Positions 17,479 through 26,994 of a DNA stretch of 64,000 bases are shown here, in pieces. The first letter of the stretch is position 1. Every line of letters begins with the position of its first letter. The stretch is from Algibacter_G agarivorans. Lineage in GTDB: Bacteria > Bacteroidota > Bacteroidia > Flavobacteriales > Flavobacteriaceae. Made by a program: the position numbers and the translations under genes. The notes under the pieces are model-generated. The model made no database searches and had not been told where the DNA came from. It saw only the letters and a program-made list of their open reading frames with translations. The stretch covers positions 1 through 64,000 of the forward strand of contig NZ_BAABJJ010000010.1 in assembly GCF_039543245.1 (NCBI RefSeq). Reading direction: 5' to 3'.

Positions 17479-18857
17479 TGAGTGTTTTATTAAGTGTTAT
17501 ATATCTAATAGCAACCGTAACGTTTGTGGTAGGCTTAAATAAACTTGGTCATCCAGAAACAGCAAAAAAAGGAAATTTAATAGCTGCTGCTGGTATGGGA
17601 CTAGCCATTATAGGAACTATTTTTATTCATGATTTACAAGTACCTATAATCATTTATATATTGATAGGTGCTGCCATACTTATAGGTTCAATTATTGGTT
17701 GGTTGATTGCAGTAAAAGTAGAAATGACAAAAATGCCTGAGTTGGTATCGTTATTTAACGGTTTTGGTGGTGCCAGTGCTACACTAATTGGCGTAGTAGA
17801 ATTTAGTAAAAATGTAGATAGCACTATGCAGGCAACTACCATTGTTTCTGGTATAGTGATAGGTGCAATTACGTTTTCTGGTAGTTTAATTGCTTGGGGT
17901 AAACTTAACGGTTCATTAAAAAGTGTCATTAAAATTCCACAATATAATATTGTTAACAATCTGGTTTTTATTAGCATCATTGCACTTGCTGCTTATATGG
18001 TTGCTATAGGAGGATATAACCCATTATTCCTTTACGGATTATTAGCTGGTGGTTTGGTTTATGGGATTCTTTTTGTTTTACCTATTGGCGGTGCGGATAT
18101 GCCTGTGGTAATCTCATTATTAAACTCATTAACAGGTATAGCTGCTGCTATTACTGGTATATTATATGATAATATGGTAATGCTTGTTGGTGGTATACTG
18201 GTAGGATCCGCTGGTATTATACTCACTATTGCTATGTGTAAAGCTATGAATAGAACTTTAAGCTCTGTTATTTTTGGGTCTTTTACAGCTACAAATGATA
18301 TTTCTGGAGCTAATAAAAGTTTAGGAACTATTAAAAAAACAAATGCTAGTGATGCTGCCATTATGATGAATTACGCATCAAACGTTATTATTGTTCCAGG
18401 CTATGGTTTAGCTGTTGCTCAAGCGCAACACGTTATCCACGAATTAGAAGAAATACTTACTACAAAAGGTGTGAACGTTAAATATGCAATTCATCCTGTT
18501 GCTGGTAGAATGCCTGGACATATGAATGTGCTATTAGCAGAATCAAATGTCGATTATGGTTTGTTAGTAGAAATGGATGATATTAATCCGCAATTCAACA
18601 ATACTGATGTTGTTTTAGTAGTTGGCGCTAACGATGTTGTAAATCCAGCAGCACATAACGACCCAGCAAGCCCTATTTATGGCATGCCTATTTTAGATGT
18701 TGAAAATGCTAAACATATTGTAGTAAACAAACGTAGCATGAATGCTGGTTATGCAGGCATTGAAAATGAGTTATTTTATAATTCTAAAACGGCCATGCTT
18801 TTCGGTGATGCAAAAGCGGCATTAACAGACTTAGTAAGTGAGTTGAAAAATATGTAA
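17478..18857 (+). CDS. pntB: NAD(P) transhydrogenase beta subunit
   Basis: The 459-residue protein has about eight transmembrane helices followed by the NADP-binding domain III (from about residue 290). Domain III carries GYGLAVAQAQHV and HPVAGRMPGHMNVLLAESNV, then VVGANDVVNPAA near residue 385. It completes the three-gene pnt operon and catalyses the NADP half-reaction. A strong intrinsic terminator follows 16 bases after the stop. Confidence 0.94.
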   Translation: MSVLLSVIYLIATVTFVVGLNKLGHPETAKKGNLIAAAGMGLAIIGTIFIHDLQVPIIIYILIGAAILIGSIIGWLIAVKVEMTKMPELVSLFNGFGGASATLIGVVEFSKNVDSTMQATTIVSGIVIGAITFSGSLIAWGKLNGSLKSVIKIPQYNIVNNLVFISIIALAAYMVAIGGYNPLFLYGLLAGGLVYGILFVLPIGGADMPVVISLLNSLTGIAAAITGILYDNMVMLVGGILVGSAGIILTIAMCKAMNRTLSSVIFGSFTATNDISGANKSLGTIKKTNASDAAIMMNYASNVIIVPGYGLAVAQAQHVIHELEEILTTKGVNVKYAIHPVAGRMPGHMNVLLAESNVDYGLLVEMDDINPQFNNTDVVLVVGANDVVNPAAHNDPASPIYGMPILDVENAKHIVVNKRSMNAGYAGIENELFYNSKTAMLFGDAKAALTDLVSELKNM

Positions 18858-18872
18858 AAGGTTTTTGTTATT

Positions 18873-18903
18873 AAACCATGGACAAAAGTTACATGGTTTT
18901 TTT
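18873..18903 (+). terminator. terminator of the pnt operon
   Basis: AAACCATG (18873-18880) pairs with CATGGTTT (18892-18899), followed by a run of T to 18903. A second perfect hairpin, ACAGACT/AGTCTGT, follows at 18904-18920. Confidence 0.75.
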
Positions 18904-19147
18904 ACAGACTGAAAGTCTGTTTCATTTGTGAAATCTTAACAATACTGATAGTCCATATTTTCAAATTATGAAAAGATTCGTGATAATTAGTGAAATTCGT
19001 GGCTGAAATTTTTAGAAACTAAAGCGAACTGCATTTAAATGCACAGTTTAACTAAATTTGAGATCAATAAATTCTTTAAAATTATCTATCTATTTAAATT
19101 AAAATTGTTCTTATAATTTGTAATTTACACGCTTTTTATAAGCTTGA

Positions 19148-20194
19148 ATGAAAGTACCAAAAAGTATAAATAGTATTAGAAGAAGAGTAATGCATAGCAT
19201 TACAAAAAACATTGGAAACTCTTACACTGATCCAACAGTTGACACTTCTAAAAAACTGGATATTAAAAAAGTCTTAATCATAAGACCTAACCACCGCTTA
19301 GGTAACCAGCTATTATTAACACCATTAATACTAGAGGTAATTAATACATTTCCAGATTGTAAAATTGATTTGTTTGTAAAAGGAGGCGTTGCTAATCCCG
19401 TTTTTCAAAATTATGCGGCAATAAATAAAATAATTCAGCTTCCTAAAAAACCATTTAATCATTTGTTTAAATACGCAAAGGATTGGGTTTCCATTAAGCG
19501 AACACATTATGATTTAGTCATTAATGGCGATAAGAATTCGTCGTCAGGACGATTACTTACACAAATTAGTAGATCTACTTTTAAGGTTTTTGGTGATGTT
19601 CATGAAGATATCCAGCTAGCTTACCCAGATTATCAACATATTTCAAAATATCCAGTATATAATTTAAGACGCTATTTAGAGAAATTAGGATTCAGTAAAA
19701 ATAACAATCCTGTGCCAGTATTGGATATTAAGTTGAATGCTCAAGAAATTTCTGAAGGCAAAAAAATATTAGACGGTATTATTAAAAATAAAAAAGAAAC
19801 CATCTGTATTTATACCAATGCCACCGGTGCCAAATGCTATTCTGAAACGTGGTGGTTAAGCTTTTATAATCGTTTATTAAAGGAATATCCAGATTATAAC
19901 ATTGTTGAAATGTTGCCAATTGAAAACATTTCAAAGATTAATTTTAAATCGCCTAATTTCTATAGTAAAGATATTCGCGAAATGGGAGCTATTATTAAAA
20001 ACACATCTGTTTTTATTGCTGCTGATAATGGTGTTATGCATTTAGCAAGTGCTACTTTAACACCAACTGTTGGATTCTTTTCGGTTACAGATCCTAATAT
20101 TTATGGCCCTTATGGAAATGGCAGTGTTGCGCTTCATACGGATAAAACTAATATTGAAGATTGGATTAAAGCCATTGATCGAATTCTTAAATAG
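19148..20194 (+). CDS. glycosyltransferase family 9 (heptosyltransferase-like)
   Basis: The 348-residue protein has the two-Rossmann GT-B plan of ADP-heptose:LPS heptosyltransferases. It has KKVLIIRPNHRLGNQLLLTPLI near residue 40 and the donor-site segment FIAADNGVMHLASA near residue 290, with the conserved DNGVMHLA close to the family DTGPMHLA. It probably adds a sugar to lipopolysaccharide or a related glycan at the inner membrane. No other LPS genes flank it. The preceding 240 bases hold only the pnt terminator hairpins. Confidence 0.85.
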   Translation: MKVPKSINSIRRRVMHSITKNIGNSYTDPTVDTSKKLDIKKVLIIRPNHRLGNQLLLTPLILEVINTFPDCKIDLFVKGGVANPVFQNYAAINKIIQLPKKPFNHLFKYAKDWVSIKRTHYDLVINGDKNSSSGRLLTQISRSTFKVFGDVHEDIQLAYPDYQHISKYPVYNLRRYLEKLGFSKNNNPVPVLDIKLNAQEISEGKKILDGIIKNKKETICIYTNATGAKCYSETWWLSFYNRLLKEYPDYNIVEMLPIENISKINFKSPNFYSKDIREMGAIIKNTSVFIAADNGVMHLASATLTPTVGFFSVTDPNIYGPYGNGSVALHTDKTNIEDWIKAIDRILK

Positions 20195-20343
20195 ATTCTA
20201 ATTAACGTCGTCTTCGTCCTGAAAATTTCAAAGCGTCTCCATTTCCAAAACCATATTAAATATTAAAAAAGCAAATAAAAACTTGAACAAAATATAACAC
20301 AATACCGTAAATTAAAAGTTACTTTTGGCTTTTTAAATTTAGC

Positions 20344-21645
20344 ATGTCCAATCCAAATAGATTTTCAATAATAAACCCTAATAAATCACCTTTTTTTTAT
20401 GGTTATGTTGTGCTTTTTATTGGAAGCATTGGTGTTTTAGCTAGTATTCCAGGACAAACTGTTGGCGTTTCTGTTTTTACGGATCCAGTAAAAGATGCCT
20501 TAGGACTCAGTAGAAATCAGTTTAGCAATGCATATATGATCGGTACGTTGTTGAGTGCCTTTTTTGTATCGAGAGCTGGTGTGTTGTTTGATAGGTATGG
20601 CGCAAGATATGTAGCTTTTTTTGCTGCTGCTTTTTTGGGCATTTCATTGCTTTTGTTTTCTATATCTGTTGATATAAGTGAAGGTGTAAAATCCCTAACT
20701 GATGTTGATTCTTGGGTGATTCCCTTTATGCTAATCACTATATTATTCTTTTTCATAAGGTTTTGCGGTCAAGGTGTATTAACCATGGCTTCTCGCAATA
20801 TGGTAATGATTTGGTTTGACAAAAACAGAGGAAAGGTTAATTCTATAAGTAGCATTGCGGTATCATTAGGTTTCTCTAGTTCCCCAATTTTAATAGATAA
20901 ACTTATAGATAATCATGGATGGGAGGTGAGTTGGCAGATACTAGCAGTTTGTTTGTTTATTTTTAGTCTTTGCATTTTACAGTTTTATCGCAACAGACCG
21001 GAAGATTTTAATTTAATACCAGATGGGTATGTAAAAAAAACTAAAGCTATTGAAATAGAAAAAGTTGAAACCAATATCACATTAAAAGAAGCAAAGAAAA
21101 CTAGAGCTTTTTGGATGTTTGGATTAACATTAGCATTCAATAGTTTTTTTATAACAGGTTTTACCTTTCATGTTGTATCCATTTTTGGAAGTCAAGGTTA
21201 TACGAAATTACAAGCTATTGCTATTTTTCTCCCTATATCAATTATTGCTATTTCTGTATCTACACTTTGTAATATCCTTAGTGATTATATTCAACACAAA
21301 ATTTACTTGTACATCATGTTAACAAGTGGTGTTATAGCGTCTTTAGGGTTATTGTTTTTATCGCATCCAATCGGAGTATATTATTTAATAATAGGATTAG
21401 GAGTTTTTGGGGGATTATTTGCTGTGGTCAATGCTGTAACATGGCCAAGGTTTTATGGTAGAAAATATTTAGGAGCCATAACAGGAAAAGTAATGAGTTT
21501 TCTTGTTATAGCAAGCGCAATAGCACCAAGTTTGTTTAGTTATTGTTTTACAACTTTTGGCACTTACAGTTATATAAGTTACATAACATTGGCGTTTCTT
21601 GTGTTTTTAGTTATTGCATCTATAAAGATAAAAAGGCCTCAATAA
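20344..21645 (+). CDS. MFS transporter (OFA/monocarboxylate-like)
   Basis: The 433-residue protein has twelve predicted helices and a long cytoplasmic loop in the middle (YVKKTKAIEIEKVETN, about residues 225-245). The first-loop signature is present in the form RAGVLFDRYGARY, followed by RFCGQGVLTMASRN, as in oxalate/formate and monocarboxylate-type MFS carriers. Substrate unknown. It stands alone, 149 bases after the glycosyltransferase. Confidence 0.85.
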   Translation: MSNPNRFSIINPNKSPFFYGYVVLFIGSIGVLASIPGQTVGVSVFTDPVKDALGLSRNQFSNAYMIGTLLSAFFVSRAGVLFDRYGARYVAFFAAAFLGISLLLFSISVDISEGVKSLTDVDSWVIPFMLITILFFFIRFCGQGVLTMASRNMVMIWFDKNRGKVNSISSIAVSLGFSSSPILIDKLIDNHGWEVSWQILAVCLFIFSLCILQFYRNRPEDFNLIPDGYVKKTKAIEIEKVETNITLKEAKKTRAFWMFGLTLAFNSFFITGFTFHVVSIFGSQGYTKLQAIAIFLPISIIAISVSTLCNILSDYIQHKIYLYIMLTSGVIASLGLLFLSHPIGVYYLIIGLGVFGGLFAVVNAVTWPRFYGRKYLGAITGKVMSFLVIASAIAPSLFSYCFTTFGTYSYISYITLAFLVFLVIASIKIKRPQ

Positions 21646-21705
21646 AAATCGCCAATTGGTTTATCTGTTTATTTGAAATGAGGATATTTTAATGTTTAGT
21701 TACTT

Positions 21706-21784
21706 ATACCAATTACAACTTAAAAACAAGCTCAATAAAAACGCCCTTTTTTCCTTTAATCTCATTTTAAATTATAATTGGTAT
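21706..21784. repeat. 20-bp inverted repeat, MITE- or attenuator-like
   Basis: Arms 21706-21725 (starting ATACCAATT) and 21765-21784 (ending AATTGGTAT) match at 18 of 20 positions, separated by 39 bases. Both mismatches become G-U pairs on the minus-strand transcript. Confidence 0.55.
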
Positions 21785-21973
21785 TATCTGGGGTTTTACC
21801 AGCGTTTATAGATATGCGGTAGCTTCCTTATGAGTAAAATAAATCATATCTATTGTGATTGGAATTACAACTAGTTAATATAGTGGTTTACCCATATTTA
21901 ATAGAATATATAATGAGACTTATTTTACATGTTTTATTTATATAATATATGGCATTATTCAATATCAACCTCA

Positions 21974-22045
21974 TTTCATCGATGAATTTATACGTTCATA
22001 TAATCTTTAATCCTTTCATCGTCAAATTTATTCGTTCATAAGATT
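21974..22045. repeat. two 32-base direct repeats, 40-bp period
   Basis: Units at 21974-22005 and 22014-22045 share TTTCATCG, AATTTAT and CGTTCATA blocks at identical spacing. They lie just upstream of the intradiol-like gene and could be paired regulator sites. Confidence 0.45.
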
Positions 22046-22102
22046 TCTTGCTGTAAATAGATTTAATCATTTAATTTTGAAGTAATTACAAATAATTACC
22101 CC

Positions 22103-22726
22103 GTGAAAAATTTAATATACCTATTGTGCTTTGCCTCTTTTATAAACGCTAATGGCATGCTAAATGCTCAAGAAGTTGGGGCCGTTTTAAAAGAAGTTCC
22201 TTCTGATTATATTGGACGCAACCCTATTTATGATTATTCTGAAAATAGGTTAAACAATACGGATACTATTCCTGATTTTGAAACCCAGTCTGCTAAACTG
22301 AAAATTACAGGAACCATTTTTCTAAATGACGGCGTTACACCTGCTAAGGACGTCATTCTATTCATTTATCAATCCGATGATAATGGAGATTATGAAATGA
22401 AAATTAGCAACCAAAAACGTTATGTCCATAATAGAGGTTGGATAAAAACTGATGCCGACGGAAAGTATACGTTCTACACCTTTGTACCTGGTAAATATTA
22501 TGGTAAAGGCGAATTTAAAACGATTCATCCTGTTATTAAAGAACCTGGAAAGCCAGAATATAAAATGTACTCTTTTCTTTTCGATGATGACCCATCATTA
22601 ACAAAGTCTTGTCGTAAAAAACTAGAAAAAAAAGGCATTGATAACATTCTTAAATTAGATAAAAAAGAAGGTATGTTTGTTGCTACAAGAGATATTGTAC
22701 TTGGCCAAAAAGATGGCGGATTATAA
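22103..22726 (+). CDS. secreted intradiol dioxygenase-like protein with altered iron site
   Basis: The 207-residue protein has a signal peptide (cut near residue 22, NAQ) and the beta-sandwich of protocatechuate/catechol intradiol dioxygenases. Aligned by eye with the family, Tyr107 (KRYVHNRG) and Tyr132 (PGKY) fit the two iron tyrosines and His142 one of the two histidines, but the usual HIH is TIH here, so one iron ligand appears to be Thr140. FLFDDDP near residue 160 is also family-like. It may bind or process an extracellular substrate differently, or be non-catalytic. The start codon is GTG. Confidence 0.7.
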   Translation: MKNLIYLLCFASFINANGMLNAQEVGAVLKEVPSDYIGRNPIYDYSENRLNNTDTIPDFETQSAKLKITGTIFLNDGVTPAKDVILFIYQSDDNGDYEMKISNQKRYVHNRGWIKTDADGKYTFYTFVPGKYYGKGEFKTIHPVIKEPGKPEYKMYSFLFDDDPSLTKSCRKKLEKKGIDNILKLDKKEGMFVATRDIVLGQKDGGL

Positions 22727-22788
22727 ATAATATATTATGTCATCCTACTAAATTCATTTACTTTAACGCATCAAACAATATTCTTATT

Positions 22789-22826
22789 TTAAGCCACGTC
22801 TCGATAGCTATTGGGACGTGGCTTAA
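22789..22826. terminator. perfect 12-bp hairpin between genes
   Basis: TTAAGCCACGTC (22789-22800) pairs with GACGTGGCTTAA (22815-22826), with a 14-base loop and T-rich flanks. It is probably a bidirectional terminator after the intradiol-like gene. Confidence 0.65.
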
Positions 22827-22918
22827 TATTTTTAAAGTGTTATCCTGTTTAAACTTTTCTATTGCCGAATTTAGGCATAAGTTATTCTTATCTTAGTCAC
22901 TTGAAATTTTTTCTTTAA

Positions 22919-25900
22919 ATGAATAAAAAATCATATTACAAAATATTAGTTATTTTTTTGTTTAGCTCATGCGCTACATTTAAGCCTCAATATAAAAATG
23001 CTAATACAAATGTGGATATACCTAATGCCGAGGTTGAACATTCATTTTATCTCATTGGAGATGCAGGAAATTCACCATTAGGAGAGTCGTCCAAAGCATT
23101 ACAAGCTTTTAAAGCAGCATTAAGTAAAGCATCAAAAAACAGTACAGCTATTTTTCTTGGTGATAATATTTATCCAAAAGGCATACCTAAAGCAAAAGAT
23201 GTAGGAAGAGCTTTTGCAGAGCATCAAATGAACATACAAACTGATGCGGTTTCCGGTTTTAAAGGAAAAACGATTTTTATCCCAGGCAATCACGATTGGT
23301 ATAGTAATGGCATAGCAGGCTTAAAACGTCAAGAAAAATTTGTTGAAACTATTTTAGGGAAAAATACGTTCTTACCGGAAAATGGGTGTCCGATTGAGAA
23401 TATTCACATTTCTGATGATATTGAGTTAATTATTATCGATAGCCAATGGTACATAACTAATTGGGATAAGCATCCAACACTTAATGATGCTTGCGATATT
23501 AAAACGAGAGCCGCTTTTTTCGATGAGTATAGCAGTCTTATAAAAAAAGCAAGAGGCAAAACCACAATCGTAGCTGTACATCATCCCATGTATACTAATG
23601 GTTCGCATGGCGGTCAGTTTACATTTGGTAGCCACATGAAACCTCTTCCTGTACTGGGGACATTAAAAAACGTGATTAGAAAAACCAGCGGCATAGCCAA
23701 TGTCGATTTGCAAAACTCACGCTATAACGAATTAAAAAAACGCTTGGTTACCATATCACAAGAAAATAAAAAAGTGGTGTTTGTATCCGGACATGAACAT
23801 AATTTACAATATTTAACAGCCGATAACCTACGCCAGATTGTAAGTGGTTCTGGTTCTAAAGTTACGGCCACTCGCAATGCAGGAGGGGGACAATTCTCTT
23901 ACGGAACACCAGGATATGTTAAATTAGACGTTTTTAAAGATGGGTCTTCTTATGCGCGTTTTTATGCTGTTGAAAATGATAAAGCCGTATATGAAACAGA
24001 GGTATTTCAACCTAATGTAAAAAAAACATTCACAACCTATCCTTTTAGTTTTCCAAAACAAAAGTCAGCCTCAATTTATTCAGAAGAAGAAACTGACAAA
24101 TCAGGAGCTTATAAATTTCTTTGGGGTGATCGCTACAGAACATTGTATAGCACAAAAGTAACAGCACCAACGGTAAATTTAGACACCATGTATGGCGGAT
24201 TAAGTGTTGTTAGAAAAGGCGGAGGAAACCAATCTAAATCACTTCGTCTTAAAGATAATAATGGCGCACAATATGTTATGCGCGCTCTTCGTAAAAACGC
24301 TGTACAATATTTACAGGCAGTCATGTTTAAAGATCAATATATCGAAAATCAATTTGATAATACAGGCACTGAAAATTTAATTCTTGATGTCTTTGCAGGT
24401 TCACACCCCTACGCGCCTTTTGCTATTGGAACATTATCCGATGCTATTGGCGTTTACCATACCAACCCAACACTTTATTATATACCTAAACAAAATGCTT
24501 TAGGTCATTATAATAATGAATTTGGAGATGAATTGTATATGATTGAAGAACACACTTCCGAAGGGCATAGTAATTTAGCGAGTTTTGGCTTTCAAGATGA
24601 TATTATTAGTACGGACGATGTGATGAAAAAAATTCATAAAGATGAAGATATTGTTATTGATGAAGCATCTTATATTCGTGCGCGTTTGTTCGATATGCTT
24701 ATTGGCGATTGGGACAGACACCAAGACCAATGGCGTTGGATAGAATTTAAAGAACATGGCAAAAAAGTTTACCGTCCTTTGCCTCGAGACCGCGACCAGG
24801 CGTTTTCTATTATGTCCGATGGTGCGTTATTGAGTGCTGCTGTAGCTATAATGCCAACGGCAAGATTACTTAGAAAGTATGATGATGATTTGGTAGATGT
24901 AAAAGGTATGAATGTGGAGCCTTATCCTTTAGATATGGAACTCATTCAAGAATCTGACAAAACCGTTTGGGATGCTCAAGTAAAAACGATTCAAAATGGC
25001 ATTACAGACGCTGTTATTGAAGTAGCCTTTTTAAATTTTCCTGAAGAAGTTCGTGATAAAAACCTTGAAGACATTAAAAGAAAATTAAAAGCTAGGCGTG
25101 GTAACCTTCAAGCCATAGCCGATAGGTATTATAATTTGGTCAACAAATTTGCGGTTATAAAGGGGACCAATAAAGATGACTATTTTAAAATAGAATGTCT
25201 TAACAATGGAAACGTAAAAATCATAGCCCAACGTATTAAGAAAGGCGCAAAAGGGGAGGTGTTTCATGAACGCACCTACAATAAAGAACATACGAAGGAA
25301 ATATGGATTTACGGTTTAGACGATGATGATGTATTTGAAGCAACAGGGAAGAATAATAAGATTAAAATTCGATTAATTGGAGGCCAAAATAATGATACTT
25401 ATATGATTCCAGAAGGCGGTAAAATAGTTGTGTACGATTACAAAAGCAAGCCCAATGATGTGTCACAAGCAAAAAAGGCAAAGTTGAAACTCACAGATAA
25501 ATATGACATCAATGTTTATGATTATAAAAAATTAAAAAACAATACCAATCAGCTTGTTCCAACTATTGGTTCCAATCCAGACGATGGCTTTAAAATAGGT
25601 ATCACTAATACATATACAGCTTATGGTTTTGAGCGAAATCCGTTCACATCTCAGCATACACTTTCAGCAGCTTATTATTTTGCCACTCAAGGTTTTGATT
25701 TAGATTATAAAGGCGAGTTTACCAATTTTATTGGTAATTTAAACCTTGGTTTAGACGCACATTTTAATAGCCCTAATTATGCCGTAAATTTCTTTGGTTT
25801 TGGTAATAGCACACCTAATCCTGAAGCTGACGAGAATGATGGCTTGGATGCAAATCTAGATTATAACAGAGTAAAAATTAGAACCTTTAAGGCCATACCA

Positions 25901-26614
25901 TCCTTAATCTGGCGCAGCGATCAAGGCGCTAGTTTTAAAGTGGGTGTTTTTTTCGAATCCAATGAAGTTGAAGACACTACAGGACGCTATATAAATAATT
26001 TTATCCCGGATAATACTGAAATTAATGACGAGTTCTATGGTATAGACGCACAATATTATTTTGAAAATAAAGACAATGACGCCTTTCCAACGCTAGGCAT
26101 GCAATTCGGTTTACAAATAGGGTATAAAAATAATGTAGATACCAGTAAAGGCTTTGCATATATTATTCCAGAATTAGGATTTGATTACAAATTAATTCCA
26201 AGTGGTCAGTTAGTTTTAGCAACCAATTTGCGAGCACATGTAAATTCAGGTGATGATTTTGAGTTTTATCAAGGGGCAACTTTGGGCGCCAATACCGGAT
26301 TACGTGGCTACAGAAACGAACGTTTCACAGGAAAAAGTGCCTTTGTACAATCTACCGATCTGCGGTGGAATTTTATGAGTTTAAAAACAGGGTTGCTTCC
26401 AATAAGTATAGGCGTTTATGGAGGGGCAGATTACGGACGTGTATGGATTGATAACAATCTAGTAATGGATGCTGCATTTAACAAAAATGATTGGAACACG
26501 TCTTTTGGTGGTGGGTTTTTTGTAAATATGGCAGGTATGATGACCGCAAACGTATCGGCTTTTAAAAGCGATGACGGATTGCGAATCGCTTTTAAAATAG
26601 GCTTTGGGTTTTAG
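22919..26614 (+). CDS. metallophosphoesterase / kinase-like / outer-membrane barrel protein
   Basis: The 1231-residue lipoprotein (lipobox FSSC, Cys18) has three parts. Residues 40-345 are a calcineurin-like phosphoesterase with all metal motifs: LIGDAG, FLGDNIYPKG, GNHDW, AVHHP and SGHEHN. The middle (about 410-650) contains MLIGDWDRHQDQWRW and RPLPRDRDQAF, spaced like the catalytic and metal-binding loops of Fam20/HipA-type atypical kinases; this is inference. The last 350 or so residues are beta-rich with aromatic alternation and end in FKIGFGF, as in outer-membrane barrels. It is probably surface- or periplasm-facing and acts on phosphate esters. It stands alone. Confidence 0.8.
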   Translation: MNKKSYYKILVIFLFSSCATFKPQYKNANTNVDIPNAEVEHSFYLIGDAGNSPLGESSKALQAFKAALSKASKNSTAIFLGDNIYPKGIPKAKDVGRAFAEHQMNIQTDAVSGFKGKTIFIPGNHDWYSNGIAGLKRQEKFVETILGKNTFLPENGCPIENIHISDDIELIIIDSQWYITNWDKHPTLNDACDIKTRAAFFDEYSSLIKKARGKTTIVAVHHPMYTNGSHGGQFTFGSHMKPLPVLGTLKNVIRKTSGIANVDLQNSRYNELKKRLVTISQENKKVVFVSGHEHNLQYLTADNLRQIVSGSGSKVTATRNAGGGQFSYGTPGYVKLDVFKDGSSYARFYAVENDKAVYETEVFQPNVKKTFTTYPFSFPKQKSASIYSEEETDKSGAYKFLWGDRYRTLYSTKVTAPTVNLDTMYGGLSVVRKGGGNQSKSLRLKDNNGAQYVMRALRKNAVQYLQAVMFKDQYIENQFDNTGTENLILDVFAGSHPYAPFAIGTLSDAIGVYHTNPTLYYIPKQNALGHYNNEFGDELYMIEEHTSEGHSNLASFGFQDDIISTDDVMKKIHKDEDIVIDEASYIRARLFDMLIGDWDRHQDQWRWIEFKEHGKKVYRPLPRDRDQAFSIMSDGALLSAAVAIMPTARLLRKYDDDLVDVKGMNVEPYPLDMELIQESDKTVWDAQVKTIQNGITDAVIEVAFLNFPEEVRDKNLEDIKRKLKARRGNLQAIADRYYNLVNKFAVIKGTNKDDYFKIECLNNGNVKIIAQRIKKGAKGEVFHERTYNKEHTKEIWIYGLDDDDVFEATGKNNKIKIRLIGGQNNDTYMIPEGGKIVVYDYKSKPNDVSQAKKAKLKLTDKYDINVYDYKKLKNNTNQLVPTIGSNPDDGFKIGITNTYTAYGFERNPFTSQHTLSAAYYFATQGFDLDYKGEFTNFIGNLNLGLDAHFNSPNYAVNFFGFGNSTPNPEADENDGLDANLDYNRVKIRTFKAIPSLIWRSDQGASFKVGVFFESNEVEDTTGRYINNFIPDNTEINDEFYGIDAQYYFENKDNDAFPTLGMQFGLQIGYKNNVDTSKGFAYIIPELGFDYKLIPSGQLVLATNLRAHVNSGDDFEFYQGATLGANTGLRGYRNERFTGKSAFVQSTDLRWNFMSLKTGLLPISIGVYGGADYGRVWIDNNLVMDAAFNKNDWNTSFGGGFFVNMAGMMTANVSAFKSDDGLRIAFKIGFGF

Positions 26615-26948
26615 CCTAAAATTGAAATAGATTCATGATTTAATATATATCATGATAATTAGAAAAGCACCAAAAAACGATATTCAGCCCGTCTTACTCT
26701 TTATTTTTACTCCCATACTTTGTTAGATAATTTTTCTCTATGAGCAGATACTGTTAATGATACTGCAAATTTAAATGGATTAATTAATATGGTTTGAACT
26801 TAGGTAGGGTTTTGCATTTTAAATAATTAAAATATATTAAGTTGTATTTTAATGCAAACATCATTAAAACTTCTCTTATTTTTTGCGCTAAAACAAAAAA
26901 AACCGTATTTAAACTGACAATTCTCATGTTTGAAAGTTAATTATGCAG
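26615..26948. other. AT-rich intergenic region, no gene seen
   Basis: No ORF with protein-like composition and no RNA gene recognised. The right end carries the promoter of the DUF3360 gene. Confidence 0.45.
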
Positions 26949-26956
26949 TAATTTTG
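26929..26956 (+). promoter_or_regulatory. promoter of the DUF3360 permease gene
   Basis: TTTG at 26929-26932 and TAATTTTG at 26949-26956, 16 bases apart, match both Bacteroidota sigma elements. The start codon is 38 bases further on. Confidence 0.55.
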
Positions 26957-26994
26957 GACTCTCAATTTAGTAAGCCATTGATTTAAGTTAGAAT

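Larger units (their letters stand above)
21646..22102. other. 457-bp intergenic region with hairpin and paired repeats
   Basis: No gene is visible. The region holds a long inverted repeat (21706-21784) and two copies of a 32-base direct repeat (21974-22005 and 22014-22045), described separately. The second lies 58 bases before the next gene. Confidence 0.5.
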
